Shown piece by piece: positions 15,541 through 23,234 of a DNA stretch of 24,590 nt (its first letter is position 1; each line of letters opens with the position of its first letter). Source of the stretch: Puniceispirillum sp965657105. GTDB lineage: Bacteria; Pseudomonadota; Alphaproteobacteria; Puniceispirillales; Puniceispirillaceae. A program made the translations under genes and the position numbers. Location of the stretch: positions 1-24,590 of the forward strand of contig NZ_CBFHNB010000029.1 in assembly GCF_965657105.1 (NCBI RefSeq), written 5' to 3'. Below the pieces are notes generated by a model, which worked only from the letters and a program-made list of their open reading frames with translations, did not search any database and had not been told where the DNA came from.

Positions 15541-16218
15541 CTATTTGACGATGCCGCGATAAATTGGTTTTTTCATCAGTGGTTCGATCAGCATCTGTTG
15601 TTCTTTGTCTTCCCAGACAAATTGCGTTTTCAGCATTTTCTTTTGCTTGATACGCGCGATAACACGAATATGCATTGCGACCTCGCGTAGCACAAGCTCA
15701 ATCTGTTCAGTGGCTTTCTTGGCTTCAGGAGCTTCAAGATATTCTTTGTCCATGCCGGCTTTGATACGTTGCAGAGAGTCAGCCTTAATCGCGGTTGCTT
15801 TGGTAATTGCAGTTGTCCGCAGCTGGTCTACTTTTTCGCTCAATGCTTCAAGCTGTTCAAATGTTGGCTTGGGCAGCTTGACGTCCATAATATTGGTTCG
15901 GCCGATACGGGCTATCCGGTTGAAACCACTTTCTTTGATGATAGCGGTAATAGGGTCAATAAGGTCGTCGCGTTTGATAACGACGCGCACAGATATGCCC
16001 TTGGTTAATTCATCATAAATAACCTCAACAAAATCACTCACCCGCCGGTTTTTTTTATCTACAACAATTTTTTCAGCGTTCAATACTCTTTCAACAGCGT
16101 CATCATTTCCAAGCTCTTCAAGATCTTCGATGAATTTATCAAGGATGTCCTCAATCCGTGCTTTTGTCGCCAGCGAATAGGAATCTTCATTTTCCAACGG
16201 GGTTAACATACTTGCCAT
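15541..16218 (-). CDS. Unknown protein, possibly with a ribosome-recycling-factor-like part
   Basis: A 225-residue protein, rich in charged residues, with no signal peptide or membrane segment. From about residue 76 the order of elements resembles ribosome recycling factor: a strand with VRVVIKRDDLIDPITAIIKE (family: VxPWDKxxxxxIExAI), then SGFNRIARIGRTNIMDVKLP (family: SDLGLNPxxDGxxIRVPLP). After this comes the long helix PTFEQLEALSEKVDQLR (family: PLTEERRKELVK), then AITKATAIKADSLQRIKAGM. The key RRF arginines are not evident, so activity on ribosomes is doubtful. The N-terminal 75 residues and the C-terminus after about 185 (RIKQKKMLKTQFVWEDKEQQ) do not match RRF. A very good AAGGAGG site precedes ATG 16218. 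The fold proposal rests on pattern only. Confidence 0.75.
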   Translation of the reverse strand: MASMLTPLENEDSYSLATKARIEDILDKFIEDLEELGNDDAVERVLNAEKIVVDKKNRRVSDFVEVIYDELTKGISVRVVIKRDDLIDPITAIIKESGFNRIARIGRTNIMDVKLPKPTFEQLEALSEKVDQLRTTAITKATAIKADSLQRIKAGMDKEYLEAPEAKKATEQIELVLREVAMHIRVIARIKQKKMLKTQFVWEDKEQQMLIEPLMKKPIYRGIVK

Positions 16219-16433
16219 TGCAAGCCTCCTTCTATCCTAACCTATGCATTTACCCTGATCCTGGATAATACAATTTGCAAGCCATTACCTAATTTTCAGA
16301 ATTCTAATAGTATTAGAAAAGAATATTTTATACAGGATAAACAACATGTTAATTATATAATATATAGTATGAGAAATGATCAATAACTGCTTTAAAAACG
16401 ACAAAATAAGGAATTTTACTATATCAGGTAAAA
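16219..16433. other. AT-rich leader of the RRF-like gene
   Basis: This gap of 215 bases has no gene and is very AT-rich. On the minus strand, TTGATC near 16378-16383 followed 17 bases later by TTATAT is a possible promoter. It also holds the palindrome at 16302-16318 and, at its other end, the stem-loop closing the amino acid transporter operon. Confidence 0.35.
16302..16318. promoter_or_regulatory. 17-base palindrome upstream of the RRF-like gene
   Basis: TTCTAAT (16302-16308) and ATTAGAA (16312-16318) are perfect inverted copies around AGT, 84 bases upstream of the start at 16218. Placement downstream of the possible promoter suggests an operator. It shares TTCTAA/TTAGAA with the palindrome at 8278-8294, although the half-sites are in opposite order. 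Confidence 0.3.
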
Positions 16434-16435
16434 TT
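16412..16435 (-). terminator. Stem-loop at the end of the amino acid transporter operon
   Basis: AATTTTAC (16412-16419) pairs with GTAAAATT (16428-16435) in an 8-bp stem with an 8-base loop. It overlaps the ATPase stop codon. On the minus strand it is followed by CCTTATTTTG, which is U-rich. The stem is all but GC-free, so termination strength is uncertain. Confidence 0.45.
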
Positions 16436-17183
16436 ATAAAATCTGATCAAGAAACTCTTTCGTCCGCGGGTCTTTGGCCTTTGCAAAGAAGGTCTTCGGC
16501 GGTCCATGTTCGACAATCACCCCATTATCGGTGAAATAGATATGATCGGCAATTTCACGGGCAAACCCCATTTCATGCGTCACCAGAATACATGTCATGC
16601 CCTCTGCGGCCAGATCTTTGATGGTGACCAGAACCTCTTTTACGGTTTCGGGGTCTAGCGCCGCCGTCACTTCGTCAAACAACATCACATGCGGGCTCAT
16701 GGCCAGTGACCGCGCGATGGCGACCCGCTGTTGTTGTCCACCCGAAAGCTCGCCTGGATAACTGTTTTCCTTACCCTCAAGCCGTACTTTGCGAATTAAC
16801 GAGCGCGCATGCGCTTCAACGTCTTCAGGCGATTGTTTGAGCACCAGAAGCGGTGCCATCATAATGTTTTCAAGGGCGGTTTTATGCGGAAACAGATTAT
16901 ATTGCTGAAAGACCATGCCAACCTTTTTACGCAAAGCCAGCTTGTCCAAGTTGGGGTCTGACACTTCGATCCCCTCAACTTTGATGGAGCCCCCCTGAAT
17001 ATCGTTAAGCGCATTCACACAACGGATTAATGTTGATTTCCCCGAACCTGACGGCCCGATGATACAGATTACTTCACCTTTCATGACGTCAAGTGATACG
17101 CCCTTCAACACTTCAAGATCACCAAAGGATTTATGTACATCTTTAATAGAAACGATAGGGTCTTTCTTGGTCCAGACAGACAT
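16434..17183 (-). CDS. Polar amino acid ABC transporter ATPase (GlnQ/AapP type)
   Basis: A 249-residue ATPase of the polar amino acid importer family. Walker A GPSGSGKST is at 43-51, Q-loop VFQQYNLFPH at 91-100, LSGGQQQRVAIARSLAM at 146-162, Walker B VMLFDE at 166-171 and H203. After Walker B it reads DEVTAALDPE where most relatives have DEPTSALDPE, so the usual proline is valine. AGGAGA precedes ATG 17183. It is the last gene of a four-gene transporter operon, nine bases after the second permease, and ends within a stem-loop. Confidence 0.94.
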   Translation of the reverse strand: MSVWTKKDPIVSIKDVHKSFGDLEVLKGVSLDVMKGEVICIIGPSGSGKSTLIRCVNALNDIQGGSIKVEGIEVSDPNLDKLALRKKVGMVFQQYNLFPHKTALENIMMAPLLVLKQSPEDVEAHARSLIRKVRLEGKENSYPGELSGGQQQRVAIARSLAMSPHVMLFDEVTAALDPETVKEVLVTIKDLAAEGMTCILVTHEMGFAREIADHIYFTDNGVIVEHGPPKTFFAKAKDPRTKEFLDQIL

Positions 17184-17192
17184 ATGAGTCTC

Positions 17193-18083
17193 CTATAGTT
17201 TGACTGCATATTTGCGTTCGAGACGCATCGTAAAACGGGCAATCGGATAGCAATAAATGAAAAACAGGCCAAGTGCGAAGCTGTAAAACGGCACCAGTAA
17301 TTCTGGATGGTTATTTTCAGACTCCATCGCCTGGCGTGACAGGGTGATAATTTCTTCAACGCCCAAAAGCGAGCATAGCGGTGTCGCCATTGTCAAAATA
17401 GCATACCAGTTCATCCAGGGGGGAATCATCCGCTTGAAACATTGTGGCAGAATGATCCGCCATAATGTTTGCTGACGACTGAATGCCAGACTTTCGGATG
17501 CTTCCCATTGTGCGGTTGGCACCGATTGAACGGCACCGCGCACAATTTCGGAAATATTGGCCATAACCGGCAAAGACAGGCCAAAGACGGCTTTCATCCA
17601 GTCAGGCACATAAATAATATAGCCAAAGATGACGATTTCAAAAGGCAATGCTAGCAATACGATAAACAGTATCACCAGCCATGGGGAATTACGGAATAGC
17701 TGGGTGACAAACCATGATAACCGGCGAATAGGCGCTATCTTTGATATTTGCGCCAGCCCTAGAATAATGCCAAAGATGGTGCCAAATAGCATCGAAAACA
17801 GCGAAATGACAATGTTGAATAGAAACCCTGATTTCAACAGGAATGGCATCCATTTTGTCAGAATACCAAAGGCCGTCATGATTGTGAAAGACCCTGCTGC
17901 GTGGCTGGTAAAGGGCCATAAAAGCAAGGGCAGCATTAGCACTAACCCTGTCCATGGTGGCAAATTGGCAAGCCAGACAGTCATATTCATTTCATGACTG
18001 GGTTTGCCAGGTAGCTGAAAAGGTTTCAATACGGCAAGGTCGGTGCGTGAACGGCCTGTTATCCCGGGAATGTTACGCGCCAT
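17193..18083 (-). CDS. Polar amino acid ABC permease (second subunit)
   Basis: A 296-residue membrane protein of the HisM/AapM type. An N-terminal segment of about 35 polar residues precedes the first membrane helix, and a second helix at about 40-60 comes before the conserved core. The core has FRNSPWLVILF near 130, and the coupling loop EIVRGAVQSVPTAQWEASES with LPQCFKRMIPPWMNW following. About six hydrophobic segments are visible. It overlaps the first permease by 11 bases and precedes the ATPase by nine. With the first permease it should form the heterodimeric channel. Confidence 0.92.
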   Translation of the reverse strand: MARNIPGITGRSRTDLAVLKPFQLPGKPSHEMNMTVWLANLPPWTGLVLMLPLLLWPFTSHAAGSFTIMTAFGILTKWMPFLLKSGFLFNIVISLFSMLFGTIFGIILGLAQISKIAPIRRLSWFVTQLFRNSPWLVILFIVLLALPFEIVIFGYIIYVPDWMKAVFGLSLPVMANISEIVRGAVQSVPTAQWEASESLAFSRQQTLWRIILPQCFKRMIPPWMNWYAILTMATPLCSLLGVEEIITLSRQAMESENNHPELLVPFYSFALGLFFIYCYPIARFTMRLERKYAVKL

Positions 18084-18825
18084 AGCCAGGAATCCTCATA
18101 TTCTTTTCCCATTTATTCATGCCCGACACCAGAATGCCGACAAGCAGGATGTAAACGACAAATACCAATAGCATTGTCGGGTAAAGTGCCGAGGGGTAGT
18201 CATTCCATATTACCACTGATTGATACAGCAATTCGGGCACGGCAATGCCAAAAGCCTGTGTCGTGGTTTTCACCAGATTGACCAGATTATTGTTAAGCGC
18301 TGGCAAGGATACCCGTGCTGCCAATGGTAACACGACATAGCGGAATGTCTGGCCGCGCGTGAATCCAAGCGATGCGGACGCTTCCTTGGTGCTTTCAGGA
18401 ACCGCCTCAATGCCCGCACGAAAAATCTCTACATTGAAAGCGCCAGCAAAAAAGGAAAGTGAAATGATCGCCCACCCAACATTTGAAATGATAGGCACTT
18501 CAAGCCAGCCATCGGGGCTAAAGGTTGGGGTGAATTGCCCAAGCGCAAAATAGAAAAACAGCAACTGTACATAGGGAGGCGTGTTGCGGAAAAACTGAAT
18601 ATAGCCCTGGACAAAATTTCGCAGCAAGGCGTTACGACTTCCCTGTGCAAAGGCACCGAGAATACCGATAACCATCGAAAGCAAAAGACAGGCCACCGAC
18701 AGTTGAATTGTCATCCATATGCCGGAAAGAATTTTCCCCTGTTGAACAGGCTGATACATCCAGATGAAATTCCACCTTGGATATTCCTCAGCAATATGAC
18801 GAAAAAAATCAGCTAAATATTCCAT
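18073..18825 (-). CDS. Polar amino acid ABC permease (first subunit)
   Basis: A 250-residue inner-membrane permease of the HisQ/AapQ type. It contains the start-of-core GIWMTIQLSVACLLLSMVIG, FFRNTPPYVQLLFFYFALG and the coupling loop EIFRAGIEAVPESTKEASAS followed by VVLPLAARVSLPALNN. AAGG lies six bases before ATG 18825. It is the first membrane gene after the binding protein, from which it is separated by a strong stem-loop. Confidence 0.93.
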   Translation of the reverse strand: MEYLADFFRHIAEEYPRWNFIWMYQPVQQGKILSGIWMTIQLSVACLLLSMVIGILGAFAQGSRNALLRNFVQGYIQFFRNTPPYVQLLFFYFALGQFTPTFSPDGWLEVPIISNVGWAIISLSFFAGAFNVEIFRAGIEAVPESTKEASASLGFTRGQTFRYVVLPLAARVSLPALNNNLVNLVKTTTQAFGIAVPELLYQSVVIWNDYPSALYPTMLLVFVVYILLVGILVSGMNKWEKNMRIPGYGA

Positions 18826-18837
18826 AAAAAACCTTAA

Positions 18838-18867
18838 AATCCCGCCACTGATACAAGCGGCGGGATT
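18838..18867 (-). terminator. Stem-loop after the polar amino acid binding protein gene
   Basis: AATCCCGCC (18838-18846) and GGCGGGATT (18859-18867) form a perfect GC-rich 9-bp stem with a 12-base loop. On the minus strand it is followed by TTAAGGTTTTTT, in which the AAGG is the ribosome site of the first permease. It could be a leaky terminator or an mRNA 3' stabiliser for the binding-protein part of the transcript. Confidence 0.7.
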
Positions 18868-18890
18868 GATTGAAATGTTAGCAAGTGAAT

Positions 18891-19733
18891 TTAGTCAGCC
18901 AGCCAGTCTTTCATGCGGTTGTTATAATCAACCAAGAACTGTGTTGGCTTGATGCCCCACTTCTTTTCCAGCTCGATCAATGTACCATCCTGGTGCCACT
19001 GGAACTGCATGCCTGACATGAAGCGACCAAATACACAATTGCGCTCACCCAATGGAACAGCTAATGCCCATGGGTTGTCGTCTTCAGACTGCAATGGCAT
19101 TTCGAAGTCATCATATTGGCCTGAACTCAGGTCAGAACCGATTGAGCTGTCATCATATACCCATGCGATACATTTCTTGTCACGAAGGGCCTGCTTGGCT
19201 TCGGCGTTACCGGTAAAGGCGATTACCTGGGCCCCATAACGCTCTTCAACGATCTGGTTGTAGAATGCGCCCTGCTTACCGCAGACAGGCTTTCCACGGA
19301 GATCTTCCCAGCTGGTCAAACCAAGTGCTTTTGGTGCCATAACGTTGGTGCCTGATGTATAATAGTTAGGGCCTACGATACCGACAATTTCGCGGCGGTC
19401 TTGACGGTCAGACATGGTTGCGATGAACAAGTCTGTCTTGCCCTGCTCAAGGAACTGCATACGGTTCGATGACTGAACGGGCACCATTTCAAGCTCAACG
19501 CCCATTTTGGCAGCTACGTCTTTGGCCATATCGATTTCCATGCCAACAAGACTGCCATCTGCGTTACGATAGCCCCATGGCTTATAGTCAGCTTTAACGC
19601 CAACAACGATCTTGCCACGTTCCATAACCTTGTTCCATGTATCATTGGTGCATTTATGCCCGTCTGCTGATACTGCCATTGGTACAAGTGCTACGCTGGC
19701 CGCAGCCATCCCCAAAGCAAATTTTTTAAGCAT
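18891..19733 (-). CDS. Polar amino acid ABC substrate-binding protein
   Basis: A periplasmic binding protein of the SBP_bac_3 family, 280 residues from ATG 19733. I choose this start because AGGAGAG lies seven bases before it; a start eight codons earlier at 19757 would put this site inside the gene. The signal peptide ends near VSADG after MLKKFALGMAAASVALVPMA. Family features are KIVVGVKADYKPWGYRNADG, GMEIDMAKDVAAKMGVELEM and DLFIATMSDRQDRREIVGIV (in relatives D-x-I-x-x-x-x-x-x-T-x-x-R). Cysteines occur early (KCTND), in GKPVCGKQG, in KKCIAW and in ERNCVFG, allowing disulfides. The ligand is probably an amino acid or related amine. It leads the transporter operon. Confidence 0.93.
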   Translation of the reverse strand: MLKKFALGMAAASVALVPMAVSADGHKCTNDTWNKVMERGKIVVGVKADYKPWGYRNADGSLVGMEIDMAKDVAAKMGVELEMVPVQSSNRMQFLEQGKTDLFIATMSDRQDRREIVGIVGPNYYTSGTNVMAPKALGLTSWEDLRGKPVCGKQGAFYNQIVEERYGAQVIAFTGNAEAKQALRDKKCIAWVYDDSSIGSDLSSGQYDDFEMPLQSEDDNPWALAVPLGERNCVFGRFMSGMQFQWHQDGTLIELEKKWGIKPTQFLVDYNNRMKDWLAD

Positions 19734-19830
19734 TTTTCTCTCCTGAAATACATTCACATATAAATTTTACTTCACCGTTCGAAATAAAATATTAAGACGA
19801 AGAGTGCACGCTAAGTGGCATGAAAGGCAA

Positions 19831-19848
19831 GCAAAATAACAGTTTTGC
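19831..19848 (-). terminator. Weak stem-loop after the DegT-family gene
   Basis: GCAAAA (19831-19836) and TTTTGC (19843-19848) give a 6-bp stem and a 6-base loop, 11 bases after the DegT-family stop. On the minus strand the second arm supplies TTTT. It could end or weaken transcription before the binding-protein gene, which would then need its own promoter in the following 100 AT-rich bases. Confidence 0.4.
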
Positions 19849-19858
19849 AGCTAATGAA

Positions 19859-21055
19859 CTATAGGTAGTGAGACAGTTCATCCTCAATAATATCGGCAAT
19901 GAGGGTGCAATCATCTTCATCAAATGTCAGAGGGATACGCATATCAAGCGTGTTGGCCAGCACTTTTTGCGTGTTGGGCAGATGCGGAATATCATCAATA
20001 TATTTCCAGCTATCATAGCGGCTGGTAAAGGCTTTTGGTTCATCATCACCAAACCATTTGAGTTCAGCGCCCCGTGCGTTACAGGCGGCGATAAATTCTG
20101 GAATCTGCTCGCGTGTTAACCCGTCAGCACGAAATTGAATCGATGACCCGACATAGGCTTCAACCTGCTTACGTTCGGGGATATATGCACCTTTCATCTG
20201 GCTAAAGCGCCGATGCAACAGATCGTAGCGTGCATTCCATTGTGCCGCTTTTTCTTCAATATGTGGAAGCTGTGCACGCAATAATGCCGCGCGTATATGA
20301 TCCATACGCCCGGAATAGTTAGGTGAAATTAGCTTCACCTTTTCAAAAACCTCTTCGGCAGGAACCGCGCCATGACGCCCATAAAGCATGTAGGAGCCTG
20401 ATGACACAATGGCGCGCGCGGCAATTTCAGGATCGTTAGTTGTCAGGAATCCACCTTCACCCGAATTCATATGTTTATAAGTCTGCGTTGAAAAGGCGGC
20501 AACCTTGCCAAAATTACCTGACCGGACACCACGCCACTTAGCTGCCATCGTGTGTGCGCAATCTTCGATTAATGTTATGCCATGTGACGCGCATATTTCA
20601 GTCACACGATCCATGTCGGCGATATGACCACGCATATGCGACAATAAAAGGTATTTTGCGCCGCTACTGGCCGCCTTGGCGTCAAGATCATCCAGATCAA
20701 TGTGATAATTATCGTCAATATCAACCAGAATTGGGACACCGCCAACATTATGAATTGCGCCAGGCACCGGCGCCAACGTATAGGCATTAGCCAAAACCTT
20801 GTCGCCTGGCTTGACGCCGCATACGCGCATGGCCAGTTGAATAGCATAGCCGCCTGAGGTCACAGCGATGCAGTAATCGACTTCCTGCCATGTGGCATAT
20901 TCCTGTTCCAGCAAGCTTGCTTCATTATCTTCGCCAGCAACCAGATTATAGCGATGTAGACGACCAGAGCGCATGATTTCGACCGCACGTGCGATGCCGT
21001 CTTCTGGAATGGCTTCTTGCTGGGTGAAGGGTTTGTTAAAGCTGACTTTGGACAT
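19859..21055 (-). CDS. DegT/DnrJ/EryC1/StrS family PLP aminotransferase
   Basis: A 398-residue PLP enzyme of the DegT group, fold type I. Members mostly aminate keto-sugars of nucleotide sugars. Visible marks are TSGGYAIQLAMR at 66-77, D165 and H168 in IEDCAHT, K194 in STQTYKHMNSGEGG as the Schiff-base lysine, and GEGG at 199-202. The core is therefore intact. No sugar-nucleotide, lipopolysaccharide or antibiotic genes are near; instead it stands upstream of a polar amino acid transporter on the same strand, 125 bases from the binding-protein start. A role on the transported compound is a possibility, but the weak terminator between them argues for partly separate expression. The ribosome site at ATG 21055 is weak. 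Confidence 0.88.
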   Translation of the reverse strand: MSKVSFNKPFTQQEAIPEDGIARAVEIMRSGRLHRYNLVAGEDNEASLLEQEYATWQEVDYCIAVTSGGYAIQLAMRVCGVKPGDKVLANAYTLAPVPGAIHNVGGVPILVDIDDNYHIDLDDLDAKAASSGAKYLLLSHMRGHIADMDRVTEICASHGITLIEDCAHTMAAKWRGVRSGNFGKVAAFSTQTYKHMNSGEGGFLTTNDPEIAARAIVSSGSYMLYGRHGAVPAEEVFEKVKLISPNYSGRMDHIRAALLRAQLPHIEEKAAQWNARYDLLHRRFSQMKGAYIPERKQVEAYVGSSIQFRADGLTREQIPEFIAACNARGAELKWFGDDEPKAFTSRYDSWKYIDDIPHLPNTQKVLANTLDMRIPLTFDEDDCTLIADIIEDELSHYL

Positions 21056-21206
21056 GTTAATGATCTTTATACTATGAACTGAAACATCAAAATAAACTAG
21101 CTATGAAAGGACATCAATTTGATTCTACCCCGGACATTATATTAAGCGTCGCAGGGGCCGGCAGGTGACGGTATCACATATAGCAGAGTGACCATTATAG
21201 ACAGCG

Positions 21207-21254
21207 CAGATGACATGCCAGATGACATGCCAGATGACATGGCACATGACAAGA
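21207..21254. repeat. 12-base tandem repeat CAGATGACATGC
   Basis: CAGATGACATGC is present at 21207-21218 and 21219-21230, with one mismatch at 21231-21242 (ending GG) and a degenerate fourth copy at 21243-21254. It lies in the 250-base gap between the Tau-type permease stop and the DegT-family start, both on the minus strand. Beyond this array and a possible -10 box (TATAAA) shortly before the DegT start, the gap shows nothing recognisable. Confidence 0.8.
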
Positions 21255-21305
21255 CAGAATGCCAATCAACCCGTATTGAGCGTCCCAAAATAATCAGGCG
21301 TCGAA

Positions 21306-23234
21306 TTAGCCCTTGCCGCGCCACGGGATGGTCTTGCTGATAACCCAGCGCATAATCATATCAAATAACAGACCAAGCATGCCTAGCAAAATGATCGTCA
21401 CCCAGATCAGTTCATAATCAGCAACTGTCCGCGCCACATTTTCGATAAAGCCAAGTCCGGTTGTGCCTGCCAGCATTTCGGCCGCAACCAACGTGCCCCA
21501 GCAAACACCAACAGCAATTCGAATACCGGTCAGAATTTCAGGCATGGCATTTGGCAGAATGACATGACGCATAATCTGCTGGTTTGTTGCGCCAAGCGAA
21601 TGCGATGCCCGAATTTTTGATAATTGTGTTCCAGATGCACCTGTGCGCGCCGAAATCACCATGATCGCAAATGCGACCATGAAGAGCAGAAAGATTTTGC
21701 CATCATCCTGAATACCGAAAATGGTCAGAATCAAAGGTGCCCATGCCAAAGGCGGCACCGGACGATAAAGCTCGATCAAGGGATCAAAGAAGGATTTGAA
21801 AAACCGTGACACACCCATATATATGCCCAATGGCACACCAAGAAGGATGCCCAAGGTCAAGGCAACAATTACGCGGAATAAAGAATCCCATATATGGCCG
21901 TCCAGCATCGGGATCGAACCTATATAGACATCGCCCTGTGCCACAGCCAGTAATTTGTCTTTGTAGTTGGGTTTAAATTCGCCAGCGGTGCCATGCGTGC
22001 CATAGCTTCCTGGCAGAACATCAACAAGCCCATCCGGAATCAAGAAGGCGACGACATCGGCAATGGAAAGCCATTTCCACCACAGTAAAGTGGTGCCCTT
22101 GAAACCACCACCGGTTTCCAGATTGGGGTTTGCCAGTTGCGAAAATGTTGCAATGATATCAGTAGGTTTGGGTAACCAGCGCCCTGGCCCCTGCTCGGTA
22201 CATTGCGTGCGCGATTTAACAATGCCCTGTCCCGGGAAAAATATCGATTCAATAAGGCCGAGGCCACCCTTTGCATCGCCTACAGCGTCATAAATATCGG
22301 CAACGGCTTCATGCATGCCTTGCATTGATGCCGATGGAAAAATAACACCGTCATCAAGGCGCTTAAAGATGCGATCAACTGACTTGATATAGGCTTTGCG
22401 GGTTTTTTCGCCAGCTTCGTCAAGGGTGATTGACGGATCCGGTTTTTGCAGTTTTGCAATCGTGGCCTTGGTGCTGGCGATCAGCTGTTTTGCCTCAGGC
22501 GATATGTTACGGATGCTGAGGAACTGATCCGTGATGGGAATGACTTGGGCACTGATTTTATCAAACAGAACACCACGAGGCGTCATAGGCAACATCGGGA
22601 TTTCAACTTCCGAAGTACCCCATTTCGGCTGGGCTAGCGCGGCCGCACTTGGTGTTGCGCCATTCGGCCCTTCACGCAGAATGTAAGCAAGATCACCCAA
22701 TGCGCGTTCGACGTCAGCCAGTTTGGTAATAGCTTTTGGGTCGATATATTCGGGGTTGGAAAGCGTTGCCATTAGGGCGCCCATATCGCCAAGAACAATA
22801 TCCAGTTCGGCTTCTTCGCGCGCGCTGAAAATACCGGCTGGCATGTTTGCGGCTAGCTTGTCAACTTGCTGGCCATTCCGCACAACCAATGTTGTTGATT
22901 TCAGATAACGCGAACCAATCGGAAGCGCGGCACTGATCGACGCCATGGATTCATCAATTTTAGCAATCTGGCACAATTCATTGGCGGCGTTGGGAAATAC
23001 GGCGCGGGCAGTGCCCCATGAATAATGGAACCATAAAAGCAATAATGCCGATACGCCGCATATTGCCCAATACCAGCCGCCTTTTGTGCGTTCAGGATCA
23101 CCAAAGACTTCATCTTTGGCGCGCAGTTTTGTTTCTTTCAAGCCGACAAAGATCGACCATATGAAACTGACAATTAATGCAAGTATCATGAAAAGGGCTA
23201 TTATCGCCCGGTTATCTGAAAGCCACTCAAACAC
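21306..23234 (-). CDS. Tau/Ssu-type ABC permease with large N-terminal extension
   Basis: A 642-residue permease; TauC/SsuC/NrtB proteins are usually 250-290. Membrane segments lie at about 10-31 and 53-71. A largely hydrophilic region runs from 72 to about 375, then a hydrophobic stretch at 381-400. The standard permease core covers about 445-632, with DSLFRVIVALTLGILLGVPL, RPVPPLAWAPLI and the coupling loop SARTGASGTQLSKIRASHSL at 528-547. The LPKPTDIIATF motif (354-364) that normally follows the first helix of TauC is present, but about 80 further residues separate it from the core. The start is GTG 23234, overlapping the ATPase stop by eight bases. The extra region should face the periplasm if the two helices before it form a hairpin and an odd total applies; this is a prediction. 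Confidence 0.88.
   Translation of the reverse strand: MFEWLSDNRAIIALFMILALIVSFIWSIFVGLKETKLRAKDEVFGDPERTKGGWYWAICGVSALLLLWFHYSWGTARAVFPNAANELCQIAKIDESMASISAALPIGSRYLKSTTLVVRNGQQVDKLAANMPAGIFSAREEAELDIVLGDMGALMATLSNPEYIDPKAITKLADVERALGDLAYILREGPNGATPSAAALAQPKWGTSEVEIPMLPMTPRGVLFDKISAQVIPITDQFLSIRNISPEAKQLIASTKATIAKLQKPDPSITLDEAGEKTRKAYIKSVDRIFKRLDDGVIFPSASMQGMHEAVADIYDAVGDAKGGLGLIESIFFPGQGIVKSRTQCTEQGPGRWLPKPTDIIATFSQLANPNLETGGGFKGTTLLWWKWLSIADVVAFLIPDGLVDVLPGSYGTHGTAGEFKPNYKDKLLAVAQGDVYIGSIPMLDGHIWDSLFRVIVALTLGILLGVPLGIYMGVSRFFKSFFDPLIELYRPVPPLAWAPLILTIFGIQDDGKIFLLFMVAFAIMVISARTGASGTQLSKIRASHSLGATNQQIMRHVILPNAMPEILTGIRIAVGVCWGTLVAAEMLAGTTGLGFIENVARTVADYELIWVTIILLGMLGLLFDMIMRWVISKTIPWRGKG

Noticed and set aside
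21142..21324. 60-residue minus-strand frame with repeated MSSG units
   Set aside because: It starts inside the Tau-type permease gene, has no ribosome site, and its repeat only reflects the 12-base tandem DNA repeat, which is a multiple of three.
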